Source: Corydoras sp. C115 (taxonomy: Eukaryota > Chordata > Actinopteri > Siluriformes > Callichthyidae). From it: a stretch of 64,000 bases of DNA. Both the position numbers and the translations under genes were made by a program. Position 1 is the stretch's first letter, and the number at the start of each line of letters is the position of its first letter. The DNA is taken from positions 511,501-575,500 of the forward strand of contig JAFMOC010000157.1 in assembly GCA_019802505.1 (NCBI GenBank), read 5' to 3'. Shown here in pieces: positions 1 to 28,779 of the stretch. The notes under the pieces were generated by a model, which saw only the letters and a list, made by a program, of their open reading frames with translations, was not told the origin of the DNA and did not search any database.

Positions 1-1161
1 CTAAATGGCCAGGTTATTACATCAATGGACCATTATTAAAGACAGGGTTAAATTTTAAAATGGTAGTGAAAGATTTATTATAGAAACAAACACATTTTAG
101 TATTTGTTGGTAGTGTAACACATTCATTATGCTAATATTTGACAGGTTGTTATAAAATTACAACATATAATTTCTGCAGAGATGCATTTTTTACTTACAA
201 CATATAAAGCAAACCAATACAATAAAATGTTCTTTAACACAACCCCAAGATTTTTAAGTATATTTGGAAATGATTCCTCGTGCTCCCTGAATTACTTTTC
301 AGTATTTGAACTGTCACATGTCTAGCACACATGCCGATTACCTAACCTGACCACAATTTAGCAAATACTACAGCAGAATATTCCTTAACAGCAAAATATC
401 AACTAAAATGAAAAACAACAACTACATAACAAATTAAAATATACATAACAAAGGACAACAAAGAAAACAAAACAAGACAACCCAACAGTATGAGCATGCA
501 ACTAAGTTCATAGTGCAGATACACATAGAATAAGAACATGCAATGGAATGTACAATAGACTATTGTGACTGACCACAAAACACAATAACACAACAGAACA
601 GAGTAAAAGATAAAAGCCTAACATTGAAATAAAAGACAGGTTCACAAATAACCTCAATTGTGAATGGAGCATGAACACAAGACACAGAGGTACACACACA
701 CAAGGCCATGAGATGAATCAAATACTACTTTCAGAGCAAGAGTAAGAAGAAAAAATTAATAGATGAAAGGTAATGAATGGCAACAAAGGTACACTTATAG
801 GCAATAGGCATTAAACTTTGGTCAGCTTTGGCTGGACTAACTTAAGCAATAACAAATAATAACACTCAGAATATCAAATATAAAGTAAAAAATTTGCAAC
901 ACTGCATTCTTTTACTATTGTGTTATAAATAAATCTAATTAGTGAAATAATAACTGTATAATTATCAGAAATAATGTTTATTTATTTAAAATTGTCCAAT
1001 GTTTGGTCCACTGTCTTATTAAACATGCAATTTTATGGTTAAAATAATTAAGTTTTCACAAATAATTTATTTGGATTCCGGTGCATCCCGGAAACCCGGT
1101 TAATGAACCATTATAATCAGAGTTGTTACAAAGCTACATTTGGATTTGTTTTTTGTTTTAG
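1..1161 (+). other. DOCK10 intron, no recognisable feature
   Basis: AT-rich intronic sequence. I see no exon, repeat family or RNA gene; the short antisense ORFs here look like chance. Confidence 0.6.
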
Positions 1162-17300
<16,139 letters not shown>

Positions 17301-18000
17301 TCAGCAAACTGCTTGATCATGCTGTCTCTGGGTATGCTCTCTAAATGGACTTAGAAAACATTTAGATGGGCTTTTTGAGTCAATGAAGTTTGTAAATGGT
17401 CACAGTCCTGTGGATAAAACAGACCGGTTGGCTGCTCAGTTGTTGATTTTTGTTTTCTTATATTTCCTGCCAGACATGTACACAAACATATACACCTCTT
17501 GTATACACACAAATTCACATATGCCTTCTCTTCTAGAACCTGCTCCTCTAGAAAACAGTGACCTTAATTAGCTTGGGGTGTGTTCAGCTAAGGTCAATCT
17601 ATTATCTATTAAACTTTATCAATTGCATTACTGCACCCAGTCTGAGAATTTTAATACATTGTGAACTGTTTTAGGAAATGAAATGTTTGATGACATCTTC
17701 TAAGTTGTCATCATCTAACTTCTAAAATGTATTGCAGACTTGTTGAACACACCTCTAGTTTGTGTATGAATGTAGACCTGCTTAAAATAACCTTGTATCT
17801 TAACATTCACAAGTCCAACCTCTCACATTTTGGAAATTTAAAGTTTTATAACATTTTTGTGATTGATAAAAGTGTTATGTCCAGTACTGTTTTAAATTTG
17901 TATATAAGAATTAATAATATTTAAAATGTTTCATTTTATATATGCAAAATTTATGATTTTTTTATAAATTAAAGATGAATAAATGTAAAAAAAAATGGTT
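17301..18000 (+). other. DOCK10: DOCK10 3' UTR (predicted)
   Basis: AT-rich sequence after the stop codon with no ORF of note. The extent is inferred from the first convincing poly(A) signal (AATAAA at 17978-17983), followed by an A-run and a GT-rich stretch. Confidence 0.5.
17978..17983 (+). terminator. Candidate poly(A) signal AATAAA for DOCK10
   Basis: AATAAA about 680 nt after the predicted DOCK10 stop, followed within 20 nt by an A-rich run and then ggttttgttaag, a plausible GU-rich downstream element. Confidence 0.45.
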
Positions 18001-18063
18001 TTGTTAAGAGTCATTTATTTATGCCTAATGTATAAAAACTAATATAAATGCTTTTGTATGTGA

Positions 18064-18270
18064 ATGATGGCACAGTGGGTAGTGCTTTCAGCAACATGTG
18101 CCTGAATTAAATTACCAGGTGCTTGGACAAGGAGTTTGCATGTTCTCCCAATGTCTCAGAAGCCTTGTCATGTGTTTTAGTTTCATCCAAATGTCTCGTA
18201 AATTGAACATAGTAAATTGTCAGTGTCTGCAATGATAGTGTCCAGGGTATTTTTACGACCTATGGCTACT
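18064..18270 (+). repeat. Diverged SINE-like element
   Basis: gatggcacagtgggtagtgc resembles an A-box head, followed by ggagtttgcatgttctccca and later tgtccagggtat. Family uncertain; old. Confidence 0.5.
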
Positions 18271-18497
18271 GTGCTTGTAAAGACAAGTGGGGTAACATGA
18301 AAATACATATGTATAAAATAAGCTTTATTTAAATCTTTTTCATAGATTTTTTAATTAGAGGGTTCAGGATCTCTTTACTCTGGATTTAGGAGAGCTCCAC
18401 TATACCATTCATTGCACCCTCAATTTGAAATTTATAACTATTCCCTCTAGTGACCAGCAGAGGACACAGCTTCCTAAGATTGATTAGCTTCTCAATT

Positions 18498-18549
18498 CAT
18501 TCATTCATTCATTCATTATCTCCCGCTTTATCCTCTATTAGGGTCGCGG
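18498..18549 (-). repeat. SINE family A, 52-bp 5'-truncated copy with 13-bp TSD
   Basis: Only the 3' tail (cattcatt repeats, atctcccgctttatcctcta, gggtcgcgg) is present, yet it is flanked by a perfect tagcttctcaatt repeat (18485-18497 and 18550-18562). This is a severe 5' truncation of the kind made by target-primed reverse transcription. Confidence 0.9.
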
Positions 18550-18765
18550 TAGCTTCTCAATTGTATGGTCAAAATTAACTTGTTTCATTTTTCATCCTGC
18601 TTTATAAGTTTATTGAATATACCTTGTGTGATTGAGTGACTAATGTTCTAGAACTTCTAATCAATACTTTTCAAACTCCATCACATTTTTTTGTTCCATT
18701 ATAATTTTTATTGTATTATAATAATGTATAATATTTTTATAAATAAATATTTATGGGATTGCATG

Positions 18766-19118
18766 AGCGGCACGGTGGCTTAGTGGTTAGCACATTCGCC
18801 TCTCAGCACTAGGGATTCCCGGTTCGAATCCCCATCTGGGTGGAGTTTCCATGTTCTCCCCGTGTCCGCGTGGGTTTTCTCTGGGTTCTCTGGTTTCCTC
18901 CCACAGTCCAAAAACATGGATCAAGGTGAATTGCATTCTTCAAATTGCCCCATATAGATCGTGTCTGTGTGAGTGAGTGTGTGCCCAGCGATAGATTGGT
19001 GCCCTGTCCTGGGTGTATCTGCCCAGCGCCCGAAACGTTCTCCCCTGGATGGGCATGGGGAACCCCCCCGCGACCCTAATATAGGATAAAGCGGAAGATA
19101 ATGAATGAATGAATGAAT
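18766..19118 (+). repeat. SINE family A, full length, 10-bp TSD
   Basis: Flanked by ggattgcatg (18756-18765 and 19119-19128). Head, body and gaatgaatgaatg tail are all present and close to consensus, suggesting a young insertion. Confidence 0.92.
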
Positions 19119-19128
19119 GGATTGCATG

Positions 19129-19540
19129 GTGTAATGATCTATGTGGTCAGTGATAAAACAAATCATGTAATACAATGTATTCTGTATTTATGTTGAATTT
19201 TCAGGTATTTTACTTTACTATTTTTACTTACTGGAGGCTTAATACAGGAATGGCACGTTTAGTTCAATAGAATTCTCAAACAGGCATTGTATTTATCCTA
19301 GTGTAAGACAACTAAACCCATAAGATCATCAACTGCTAGACATGGTTATTCATGCACGAAATAATCTACCTGAATTTATTAGAAAAACGTCCAGTCTGGA
19401 TATGCCAGTTTTGGTTAGTATGCACCTGGTATTAATAACCGAATTTTTAACTTAATTGACTAAAGTAAACTTTACTTCTTACAGCTTCAAGACTAAATGA
19501 TTCTCCTGTTACTACAGATAGTAAGAAAGTACTGTATATA

Positions 19541-19620
<80 letters not shown>

Positions 19621-20030
19621 TTTTAATATTCACACTATGCACTAGGCTTGGTTTTATACACCTTTGAAAGTGATGGAACAACTGAATTTAATTTTGATGT
19701 ATATACTCATTATACAAGTAGCTGATCCATAATTGTGTGCATCAAAATTAATAATTCATTTATATGACAAAAATGTACTCCCAAATGTTTTTTCAATTTA
19801 AAGTGAGATTGAGAAGCTTCACATGATCTTATTATTCAGCTGTGTACTGGTAATTTACCTCCCCTTTAAGTAGAGATGCTGTAATTACAGATAATTATGG
19901 AACATGGAAGCAGCCAGCTGAAAATAGGTCATTAAGTAAAGGAAAAAGCATTTGAACTGCACTATTATCAATCATGAGCATTTGACAATCTGATTTTAAC
20001 TAGATCTACCTTTAACAGCAGTGTCCTTTC
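19129..20030. other. Intergenic DNA with a (TA)n run
   Basis: AT-rich, with nothing recognisable apart from the (TA)n microsatellite at 19543-19616. Confidence 0.6.
19543..19616. repeat. (TA)n microsatellite
   Basis: About 37 uninterrupted ta units. Confidence 0.95.
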
Positions 20031-20031
20031 T

Positions 20032-22130
20032 TCACTCAGTGGAGACAAGAAAATAATAAGACAAGAAAAGACATTTGGTCATTATCAGCGGACATAATAA
20101 GTCATTAACTACTTTAATTAAGGCTGTCTCAGTGCTTTGGTGAGACCTAAAGTCTGACTGATAAACTTCATGAATGTTATTAGCTAGAAGATGGCAATTT
20201 AGCTGGTTGAACACAATTTTTTCTAAGATTTTAGGGACAAAAGGAGGATTTGATATTGGTCTATAGTTGGATAGTATTAGAGGATCCAAATTAGTTTTTT
20301 TTATATAATGGTTTAATGACCTCACACTAATATTTGGTAGGAGGTCTTTAAGTAGAGTTGTAGGTATTGGGTCTAACAGACAGGATGTGATCTTTGAGTG
20401 TGTTATTAATGAGACAAACTCTTTTTTACCACCCCTAAAGTAGCTTCATCTGTTTGTCTTTGTGTCTGGTTAGCGGTAATTCATTAATTTTGTTTTCTAT
20501 GGATAAATTGTCCATTTTCTACAAAATTTTATACTTTACAAGCAGAATTAAACTAGGATAAAGTTATTTAATATGATATATATATATTTTTTTTTTATAT
20601 TTTGCTCGTTAGATATAGGGTTAAACGTATTTGAATTATATTATTGTCTGTAACACTAGATTTTTCAGTAACTGGTGAGTGTTGATTATTGATTATGCTA
20701 CACGATGTATTACATGATTTAAGTCTCATGTTTACATTTTTATCAGTAAAGAAATTCATAAAATCATTGCTGCTGAACTGTAAGTGAACCTGTGAATCTG
20801 ATTCATTAGCACTCTGAGTTAGTTTGGCAATGGTACTAAAGAGAAACATTTGGTTATTTTGTTGTTCTCTCAAAATTAAATAATTACTCTAAACTCTAAA
20901 CTCTAAAAATCAAATAATATTTAGTCTTAGCTGTATTAAGTGCATGTTTATATGCAGTCTTATTGTCCTTCCATGCAACCCTAAATACCTCTAATTTAGT
21001 TTGTCTCCATTTACACTCCATGGTTCTAGTGGTTTGTTTTAGAGACTGTGTTTGATTGTACATTCCATTGTACCATGGAACGAGGCTTTTAACTTTAATT
21101 CATTTTAGTTTATTTGGAGCTATACTGTCTAAGGTTGTAAACATATGTTTAAGGTATTCAGCTGTGTTTTAAGTTTATCTGGTCCTGATGCTGGTTTAAT
21201 GTTTATTTCAGGTAAATGTTGTAGGAATGCCGCAGCAGTAGAGTGAATGATTGTACTCTTTATATTATATCATGATTAAATGACTGGATCAATATCAATT
21301 TCTAAATTGTAGGTTATTAAATAATGATCAGAGATGACCTCACTTTGTAGACAATAGTTAAATTATTAATTATTATTAATTATGTCAATACCATGTGATA
21401 AAATTAGGTCTAATGTATGTTTACAGCGATGTGTTTCACTTTGAGTGATACTGATGAAATCGAGAATAGTGTCAAAAGCTAATCTAAACAAGTCTAGTGG
21501 GTTTTCAAAGTACTATTGCAATCACAAACTATTAAGGTCTTGATCTGAGAAGACCCCTATTTTAGAAAGAAAGTCACCAATTCCTTTAATAAATTCTGTA
21601 CATGGGCAAGAAGGGCAGTATAAGTTGCATTAAATTGATTCAATGAAGATGAAGGATTTTGACTTATACTTATTATTATGTGTAAATCTGTTTTTTTTTA
21701 TATAGATCGTAGCCACTCCACCTCCTCATCCACTCAGTTGTGGTTTATAAGCATAACTATAACCAGGTGGAGAAGCATCATGCCTCTAAGTATTCTTCAT
21801 CATTATTCAATAATGCTAAGTATTCATTGAACCTAATCCAGGTTTCTGTGAGACAGAGGATATTAAGGAAGTTATCAGTAATTATTTTTTGAACTAGAGC
21901 TGATATTTCTGAGAATTACCTAATGTTTAATAACCCAAGTTTTAACCTAAAAGAGTTTCTTACATTACTAGAATTAGTATTGATATTAACAAGATTTTTT
22001 TGGTACAATCTTTGGACTTTTGTTTTTTGCGCACTGCAATACTTGATAACTGTCTTAATGGGATGGGCCCTAGTTATTGTGGGTGACGACTCCTGACAAC
22101 TCGCAGGCTGTCGGTTAGGCCATTCTGTCT
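20032..22130 (-). mobile_element. Decayed L2/CR1-type LINE, endonuclease to start of reverse transcriptase
   Basis: On the minus strand, about 21940-21700 reads as an AP-endonuclease N-terminus (LCLTETW-like motif), 20873-20595 as the linker (DFMNFFTDKNVNMRLKS), and 20325-20032 as the opening of reverse transcriptase (LILSNYRPISNPPFVPKILE, then STETALIKVVNDL). The catalytic RT core and 3' end are missing beyond 20032, and several stops and frameshifts interrupt it. It lies downstream of DOCK10 in reverse orientation. Confidence 0.8.
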
Positions 22131-23199
22131 GCTGCTTGGTCTCGGCTCTAATTAGTCAATTTTCATTCCTATCTGAAAAAAACCTATCAGCCATCCTATT
22201 TCAAAAGGCCAGGTCTTCCCTTAAAAGTAGATCCTGTAGTGCACAGGGCATCTATTTGCCACCAAGCGAAAATAGATATTTGGATGTGACCACTGCAGAC
22301 ACAGGGAGAACATGCATCTATAACAATATAACAATAGATACCAAAGATCAAAGTCCTCAACCCAAAAATGAATTGTTTGATATATTAACCTCTGTAATTT
22401 CAAATATGTCTAATAAATGTTGAGTAAATGTTAAATGTCTATTTTACAACAAATTGTATTTCATTTTGTTAAAGAGAAAATACACATGCTCATTCCTGCA
22501 ATAATTTTTTTACCTTAAAAGGCAACTCGTTCATTTAGGGACTACATATTACCACACACTTCTGGGTATTTGAGTAGCATGCAGCTCTGAAGCTGGTCTT
22601 CCATGAGTTGGCAGAGAGGAACATGAGTCACAGGTGAGCAGCAAGATGTGACGCTTCAATTCATGGAGTGGCCAAGCAGTGAGTAATAAATAAAGCTCTA
22701 TTTTGCTGGTGTGTCAGGAGGTAAGAAAGTAGGAGCTTCCTAATGTATTCCTAACTATCAGTTTCAGTCATGTCTAAGACAACTTTAATTAGCATAGTGT
22801 TTTATGAGCACCGGTCAATTTTTCCTTTTTGTAGGGTTAGGGGGGAGTTTGTATGGGTGTGTTCACTTGTGTTACAGTTGACATTGTGCAGTGCTTTATT
22901 ATGGTTACAATCCATGGCTGTAAATAATACTATAAATAAGCCTCAAGCCACATTTGTTAAGAAAAATTTTTATTCTTTGATAAATATATATATATATATT
23001 TCCTATCACAAAACTATTGTGTAGTTTGTGTCAAAATTGTTATATTTGTGAGGAATACAGCGTTCAGTAATTATTACAAAAATTATTAATGTGGTTTAAC
23101 TGTTTGGATGACCTGACATCCCTTGCACCCTAAGACAAATACTGTTTAGTACAAATTTTATGCACTTCAATTTCATAATTTTATTGTTCCATACTCATT
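22131..23199. other. Intergenic DNA, nothing recognised
   Basis: AT-rich. Short chance ORFs only; no repeat family that I can name. Confidence 0.55.
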
Positions 23200-23360
23200 G
23201 CTGTGGCTTAGTGGTTAGCACGTTCGCCAAACAGCATTGGGAATCCAGGTTAGAATCCCATCTGAGTGGAATTTCCATGTTCTCTGAGTGAGCATGGGGA
23301 ACCCCACAGGCCACCTCCCCCCCACCTGACCCTATTAGAGGATTAGGCGAAAGATAATAA
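23200..23360 (+). repeat. SINE family A, internally deleted copy
   Basis: The head (gtggcttagtggttagcacg) is joined to gagcatggggaaccccac and a short tail ending gcgaaagataataaat. The middle of the element is absent. Confidence 0.8.
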
Positions 23361-23663
23361 ATTCCACACTAACAGATTTATAAGAAAATGTGTTCAATGG
23401 TAATAAAGCTTTAAGTAGGACTAATTGATTTCCTAATTGCTTAACTTAACAACACGGCACTCAAATTAATTCATAGCACTACTGCGGGCCTTCTGCCCTT
23501 CTCTTCTTGCTTGCAATACTATAATATTTATGCTCAGTGTTATCCGTTGGCATTAGCTTTTTGAATTAATGAATTGTGCTATTAGTTAGTCTGTATGCTT
23601 TTCTTTAGTACCAGCTTTTATCATTTAAACCCTGTGCTATTTAATATTTTTTGTACTTGACAA

Positions 23664-24016
23664 AGGGCGGCACGGTGGCTTAGTGGTTAGCACGTTCGCC
23701 TCTCAGCGCTAGGGATTCCCGGTTCGAATCCCCATCTGGGTGGAGTTTCCATGTTCTCCCCGTGTCCGTGTGGGTTTCCTCCGGGTTCTCCGGTTTCCTC
23801 CCACAGTCCAAAAACATGGATCAAGTTAATTGAGTTAAATTAAAAAATTGCCCCATATAGAGTGTGTTTGAGTGTGTGAGTGTGTGCCCAGCGATGGATT
23901 GGCGCCCTGTCCTGGGTGTATCTGCCCAGCGCCCGAGATGTTCTCCCCTGGATGGGCATGGGGAACCCCACCGCGACCCTAATAGAGGATGAAGCGGGAG
24001 ATAATGAATGAATGAA
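23664..24016 (+). repeat. SINE family A, full length, 12-bp TSD
   Basis: Flanked by tgtacttgacaa (23652-23663 and 24017-24028). It carries an exact Pol III B box (ggttcgaatcc) and A box (tggcttagtgg) and is close to consensus. Confidence 0.93.
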
Positions 24017-24514
24017 TGTACTTGACAAGCTCAGTGGTATATGTTAGCATTATCATCAAATGATGAAGTACCTTACTTTGTGTTAGCTATTCCTCTTTAC
24101 ATTAAAGTCCAATGTAAGCCATTAGCATTGGCTTATAAGCCATTACATTAAAATTTAGGTCAGTACAAGTCATTAGAATCAGCGCTTATCTTTAAGTCCA
24201 ATGCTATAGGTTACCGTAACCATTTCTTTACATTTAACCCATGTCTTTTTGTGAGTCTTTGTCTAGTGCCATTGTGTTTTTCTTAGGTTGGTATTATGGT
24301 GCTTCTACACTGCTTATTCTTGTAGGTTAATTACTTTTGAGAGATTCAATGTGTGTTAATATTGTATCCTCTTGTTTCCTTGTTACTGTGCCAAAACTCT
24401 TGCATGTTTACTGTTTAGATTCAGTTTTCTGTAGACCTGTAGCATTTTTTAGTCCATAGTTATTCATGTTGGTGATGTTGTATAGACCTTCTGTAAATTG
24501 CCTCAATCTAGTTT

Positions 24515-24679
24515 CATTCATTCATTATCTTCCACTTTATCATCTACTAGGGTTTCAGAGGAGTTCCCCATGCCCATCCAGGAGAGAACGTTTTGGGGTC
24601 AAGACTGGGATTCGAACCTGGAATCCCCAGAGCTGAGAGGCTAGAGAAGGTGTTAACAACTAAGCCACTGCGCCACCAT
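24515..24679 (-). repeat. SINE family A, internally deleted, minus strand
   Basis: Tail (cattcattatcttccacttt) and head (ctaagccactgcgccacc) are both present, but the body between them is lost. Confidence 0.8.
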
Positions 24680-26036
24680 TGATCTATTTTATGGTGTTAT
24701 GGTTATTGTTATTATGTTACTTGAATGTAGACATCTGTTTTGTTTTAAGTTTGGTTATCATTGTATTTATTTATTCCTGTTCCTTTTCAACAGGGTTAGG
24801 CAAGTGTAGTACTGGTTTTGCCATCACAGTACACATACTGTGATGTTTATGTCCTGTAAAATGTGCCCATTTAAGTGACTGACTTAAAATTTAAACTTTA
24901 TCTCTGTGGCCTCTATGTGAACGATACCAGTGAAAAACTGATTGTAGAATAAATTCATTAAAGTAAAAGCACTTTGGTTTTAAGATGTGCTATGTAAATT
25001 AAATTTGCTTTCTACTATGGAAATTCACAACCCACTTTAGAGACCCACAGCAGATTTAAACAACTGATACCTATGCCCTCAGGTTGAAATCTTATAGAGC
25101 CACTTCTTCAAACTCTTTTTCCATTGTAATGGTATAATTACAGCCAACGCAGTAGCTGTGAACCAGAGTGCCTTTTAACTAATTCATGTTGTTCTGTATG
25201 TAAGGGAGCAGCTCATAGTAGGAGAGAAGGTTAATTGCCCTTCAATCACTAATGTCAAAAGTGAATATCACACTATATTTCATCCTAAAACTGTTATAGG
25301 TGCCCTGATACAAAGAATTTAAAGGAGAATTTGGCTAACTTGCCAATTTATGAAATATGACTTGTGCCAGTTTTTAGAGAAATTTACAAACTACAATACA
25401 GAAGCAGTCTGTGGAGACCTGATGAGGATTCAAATTCCTACAGACAGTTCCTTTAGCCCAAAGACATTAATTTTATTTACTTTTCATGCTGTTTATAAGC
25501 ACACACATTTTCCTCTAGCATAGACAGCAGGCCCCATGTCAGGGTGATAATGTTTCTCTCTCCCACAGACAGATTCATGCATGATTCATTATGTCTCGCA
25601 TTGCCAGAGCATCAACCTGTTTCAAAACAATGGAAGGAACAAAATTATTTCCTATTTGATGACCGATTGTAAAATAACCACATTAATATACTTAATTGTA
25701 TATTCTGTGAGCTGCATGGTCACCTCAGTTCAATAGTCCATTATTATTAATGAAGTATATAGGTTTATACAAAAGTTTGGGCATTCCAGTTCATGTTTCG
25801 TTAATTTTAGTAAACAAACAATATACTTTAAAGAAATTCACTTTCTATATGTGTTAATATATTACATATATAATTTCTATTTCTTTGCTGAATTTATAAT
25901 TATAATTAATAAATTCTGGGGCTCTACAGCTATAACATTAAATATGACTATTATCATATTACATATTAAACACTGACTTTTAAAAATCAATTAAAACATT
26001 TTCCCATATTAAAACAATAACCCATATTTAACAGAC
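24680..26036. other. Intergenic DNA, nothing recognised
   Basis: AT-rich sequence. I see no coding potential and no repeat family. Confidence 0.55.
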
Positions 26037-26049
26037 AATTTTTTATTGT

Positions 26050-26179
26050 CAGCGATAGATTGGTGCCCTGTCCTGGGTGAATCTGCCCAGCGCCCGAAAC
26101 GTTCTCCCCTGGATGGGCATGGGGAACCCCACCGCGACCCTAATAGAGGATAAAGCGGAAGATAATGAATGAATGAATG
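26050..26179 (+). repeat. SINE family A, 5'-truncated, 13-bp TSD
   Basis: Starts mid-element at cagcgatagattggtgccct and runs to the gaatgaatgaatg tail. Flanked by aattttttattgt (26037-26049 and 26180-26192). The tRNA head is absent. Confidence 0.92.
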
Positions 26180-26794
26180 AATTTTTTATTGTTTAATATG
26201 TGTAATAAAAATATATTTAGAAATTGATTCCTGTAAAACAATCTTGTACAGATGCACATTTATGAATTGAACTTTTTCAATAATTACATTTCATTTTGTT
26301 TTTAAAGTGGACAATCCATATTTCTACTGCAGACTTTATTTGCTCAACAGTTCTCTATTGTTTGATTCTCCTCTTAATGGCATGCTGAATCGGGGCTGCA
26401 GTCAAGCAAGTCCACTTTATACCTACAAAGCCATAATGTTATAACTTAAGGAAAATCAGCACAATCAAAATCACCTGCTGAAATAGACATGCCATTCCAA
26501 GAACAATGCATCTTATGGTACAGATGCTAAGTTTAGCATCTATGGAATGGTTACAGTCTGAAGCTGCTGTAAACTAACCTTTAGAGATTTTTATAAAATT
26601 ATGAAATGGTCATTTCTAGCAGTATTAGCCATTTTCAACAAAGTTAAAATAATTGAATAAACAAATAAGCAAAGCACAAATCACTGAATACTGATGTGCA
26701 TGTTTTCAAGCTAATAAAAAAACAAGGATAGACTCCAAATTTTTGGGCAAAACTACTATGTGTCAGTGTGGGGATTCTCAGGATAACAGGATTC

Positions 26795-26865
26795 TGCTCT
26801 AAATTGCCCCGATATAGCATGTGTCTGTGTGAGTGTATGTGTACACAGGGATAAATTGGCTCCAC
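26795..26865 (+). repeat. SINE family A fragment
   Basis: ctaaattgccccgatatagc followed by tctgtgtgagtg and gataaattggct matches the centre of family A only. Confidence 0.55.
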
Positions 26866-26889
26866 AATCTCTCCACCCGCTCCACAATC

Positions 26890-27440
26890 TCTCCACTCAT
26901 TTGGTTTCATAATTGACTCACATCTTAAACTCTCTGATCATGTCACTAAAACTGTTCATGCAGATTCCTTCTTTGCAACATAAGGAAGATCAGACCTTTC
27001 TGGACTGAACATGATACTCAGTTGTTAGTTCAAGCCCTTATCCTATCCCGGCTTGATTATGGTAATGCTCTGCTTGCTGGTCTCCCAGCTTGCACAATCA
27101 AGCCTCTATACCTAATTCAAACTCTGCAGCCCGAATTGTTCAACCAGCCCAAACAAATTGTCACTGCATTACTTATTCCTCCTCATTGGCTCCCTGTAGC
27201 TGCTTGCTTTCAGTGGATTGCCTACAGGAGCTTTTCGGGATCTGGCCCCTCTTACCGTCACTCTATATTTTCAAAATACATTCCAACTCGTTCACTTTGC
27301 TCTAGTGATAATTTTCGCCTGATAATTCCATCATTTCGTTGCATTCACCACTGCAAAATAGTGGAACGATTTTCCAAACTCTGTCCGTAAGGCGGAGTCA
27401 TTTGGCATCTTTAAGAAACAATTGAAAACACATAGAATGA
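26890..27440 (+). mobile_element. 3' ORF2 fragment of an L2-like LINE
   Basis: Reads LVQALILSRLDYGNALLAGL at 27025-27084, then blocks matching HWLPVAACFQWIAYRSF and a WNDLPKSVRK-like segment with frame changes. This is the C-terminal part of a LINE reverse-transcriptase ORF. It is 5'-truncated, frameshifted and on the + strand. Confidence 0.8.
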
Positions 27441-27825
27441 AAACTGACAATAAAAAAGGGGTGTGGTGATGGATAGGATAATGATCAAGTTTGGAAATTC
27501 TACAGTGTAGCTGGGTTCTTCCTTAAATACTGACTTGTGGTGTTCTCATTTATAAGCCTAAATGACTAGATGAAAATGGTAACTTGGCTCTTAAGAGTGA
27601 TAGCCAAACATCCTAACCACTGAGCTATTACAATCTTAAACTGTATCATCTGTCTGATAATGCACTGGTGTATTGTGATCACCATATACTTTCCCTAATA
27701 TCACAGAATATCACAGTTTAGGTATTTAAGCTAAAGCCCTGGGCTGTGAAACATTTTACATTTTAGAATGAATGACAATAATTTACTTTTTTAAGTTTTT
27801 TTTTTAAGCTGATTTTCATTTTATG

Positions 27826-27970
27826 GGCAGCACGGTGGCTTAGTGGTTAGCACTTCAAATTCCCAGTTCAAATCCCCATCTGGGTGGAGTTTCCATGTTC
27901 TCCTTGTGTCCGCGTGGGTTTCCTCCGGGTTCTCCAGTTTCATCCCACAGTCCAAAAACATGGATCAAGG
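27826..27970 (+). repeat. SINE family A, 5' half only
   Basis: Head gggcagcacggtggcttagt through acagtccaaaaacatggatc, then ends abruptly in unrelated sequence. The 3' half is missing, which is unusual for a retroposed copy and implies later deletion or rearrangement. Confidence 0.85.
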
Positions 27971-28440
27971 GGATTTTGTGTTGATGTTGAATAACAAATG
28001 TTTGTTTAGTACGGGCCGCAACATTTATTTATTTATTGCCAAATACGGGACGATTCCGTGTTTTACAGAACGGGTGCAACCCTAGGCTTATGAGAAAAAG
28101 GTTAACGAAAATGTTGTGCTGTTATATCGGAGCTCTTAATAAAAATTGCCGATGGAAACAGTTTGTCAATGCATCATTACAGTTATTTGTGAAAAAACGA
28201 TACTGTTGCTCCAATAAAGTTAGTTTGCTGGTTTGTTGTACTCGGTGTAGACTTTTTCTTACTTGTTTAAGTATAAACCGCGGCATCACGTTAATTCCGC
28301 TGAGCGTTGCCAATTCGCATCCCCGCAGTTTCCCAACACAAAACGTGCATCGAAACTCGAGCTCTGTCATGAATTATATATCAGACTCCACGAAGACCGA
28401 TCACCCGAAGCCTGTGTGATGTATAAACGGTGAAAGGCGA
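27971..28440. other. DNA upstream of the CCDC195-like gene
   Basis: Includes gggacgattccgtgttttac and a following gcaaccctagg, which look like a decayed dispersed repeat. Otherwise nothing recognised; it could include the promoter. Confidence 0.4.
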
Positions 28441-28586
28441 CATAATCTGCCAGCTACAAGATCACGACCGAGATTGAAACGGACAAAACGAGTGGCTCCA
28501 CAACAGGACTAGAGAGAAATGTACTCGGCTGTGCGCTAGAAAAGCAGAGTAACCGGCTGCGCCATTGCTGCTATAACGGCGGCAGC
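28441..28586 (+). promoter_or_regulatory. Putative 5' UTR and core promoter of the CCDC195-like gene
   Basis: More GC- and CpG-rich than the surrounding DNA (acgaccgag, gaaacggacaaaacgag, aacggcggcagc), directly before an ATG in good Kozak context (gcagcATGG). No TATA box seen. Transcription start not located. Confidence 0.4.
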
Positions 28587-28779
28587 ATGGAGAGTCGTGG
28601 ACTGACGGGCGTAATTCGACAGCTACAGGAGGAAATAAAAAAGCTAGAGACAGAAAACCGGACGCTTCGAGGACAACTTGAACCAGCACCGCGGTCTGAG
28701 TGCAGAGAAGTATCGCAGGAGAACCACGCTAATCTGCGGCGCAATGTGTCTGCGTCCGCCCTCGAGAATCAGTACAAAG
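28587..28779 (+). CDS. CCDC195: CCDC195-like exon 1
   Basis: 193 nt from ATG in strong Kozak context to a gtatag donor, phase 1 out. It encodes the coiled coil and an RSECREVSQENHANLRRNVS segment. Confidence 0.8.

Noticed and set aside
23664..23740. tRNA gene signal (exact A and B boxes)
   Set aside because: It is the head of SINE family A, repeated many times in the window and without a foldable acceptor stem or anticodon arm.
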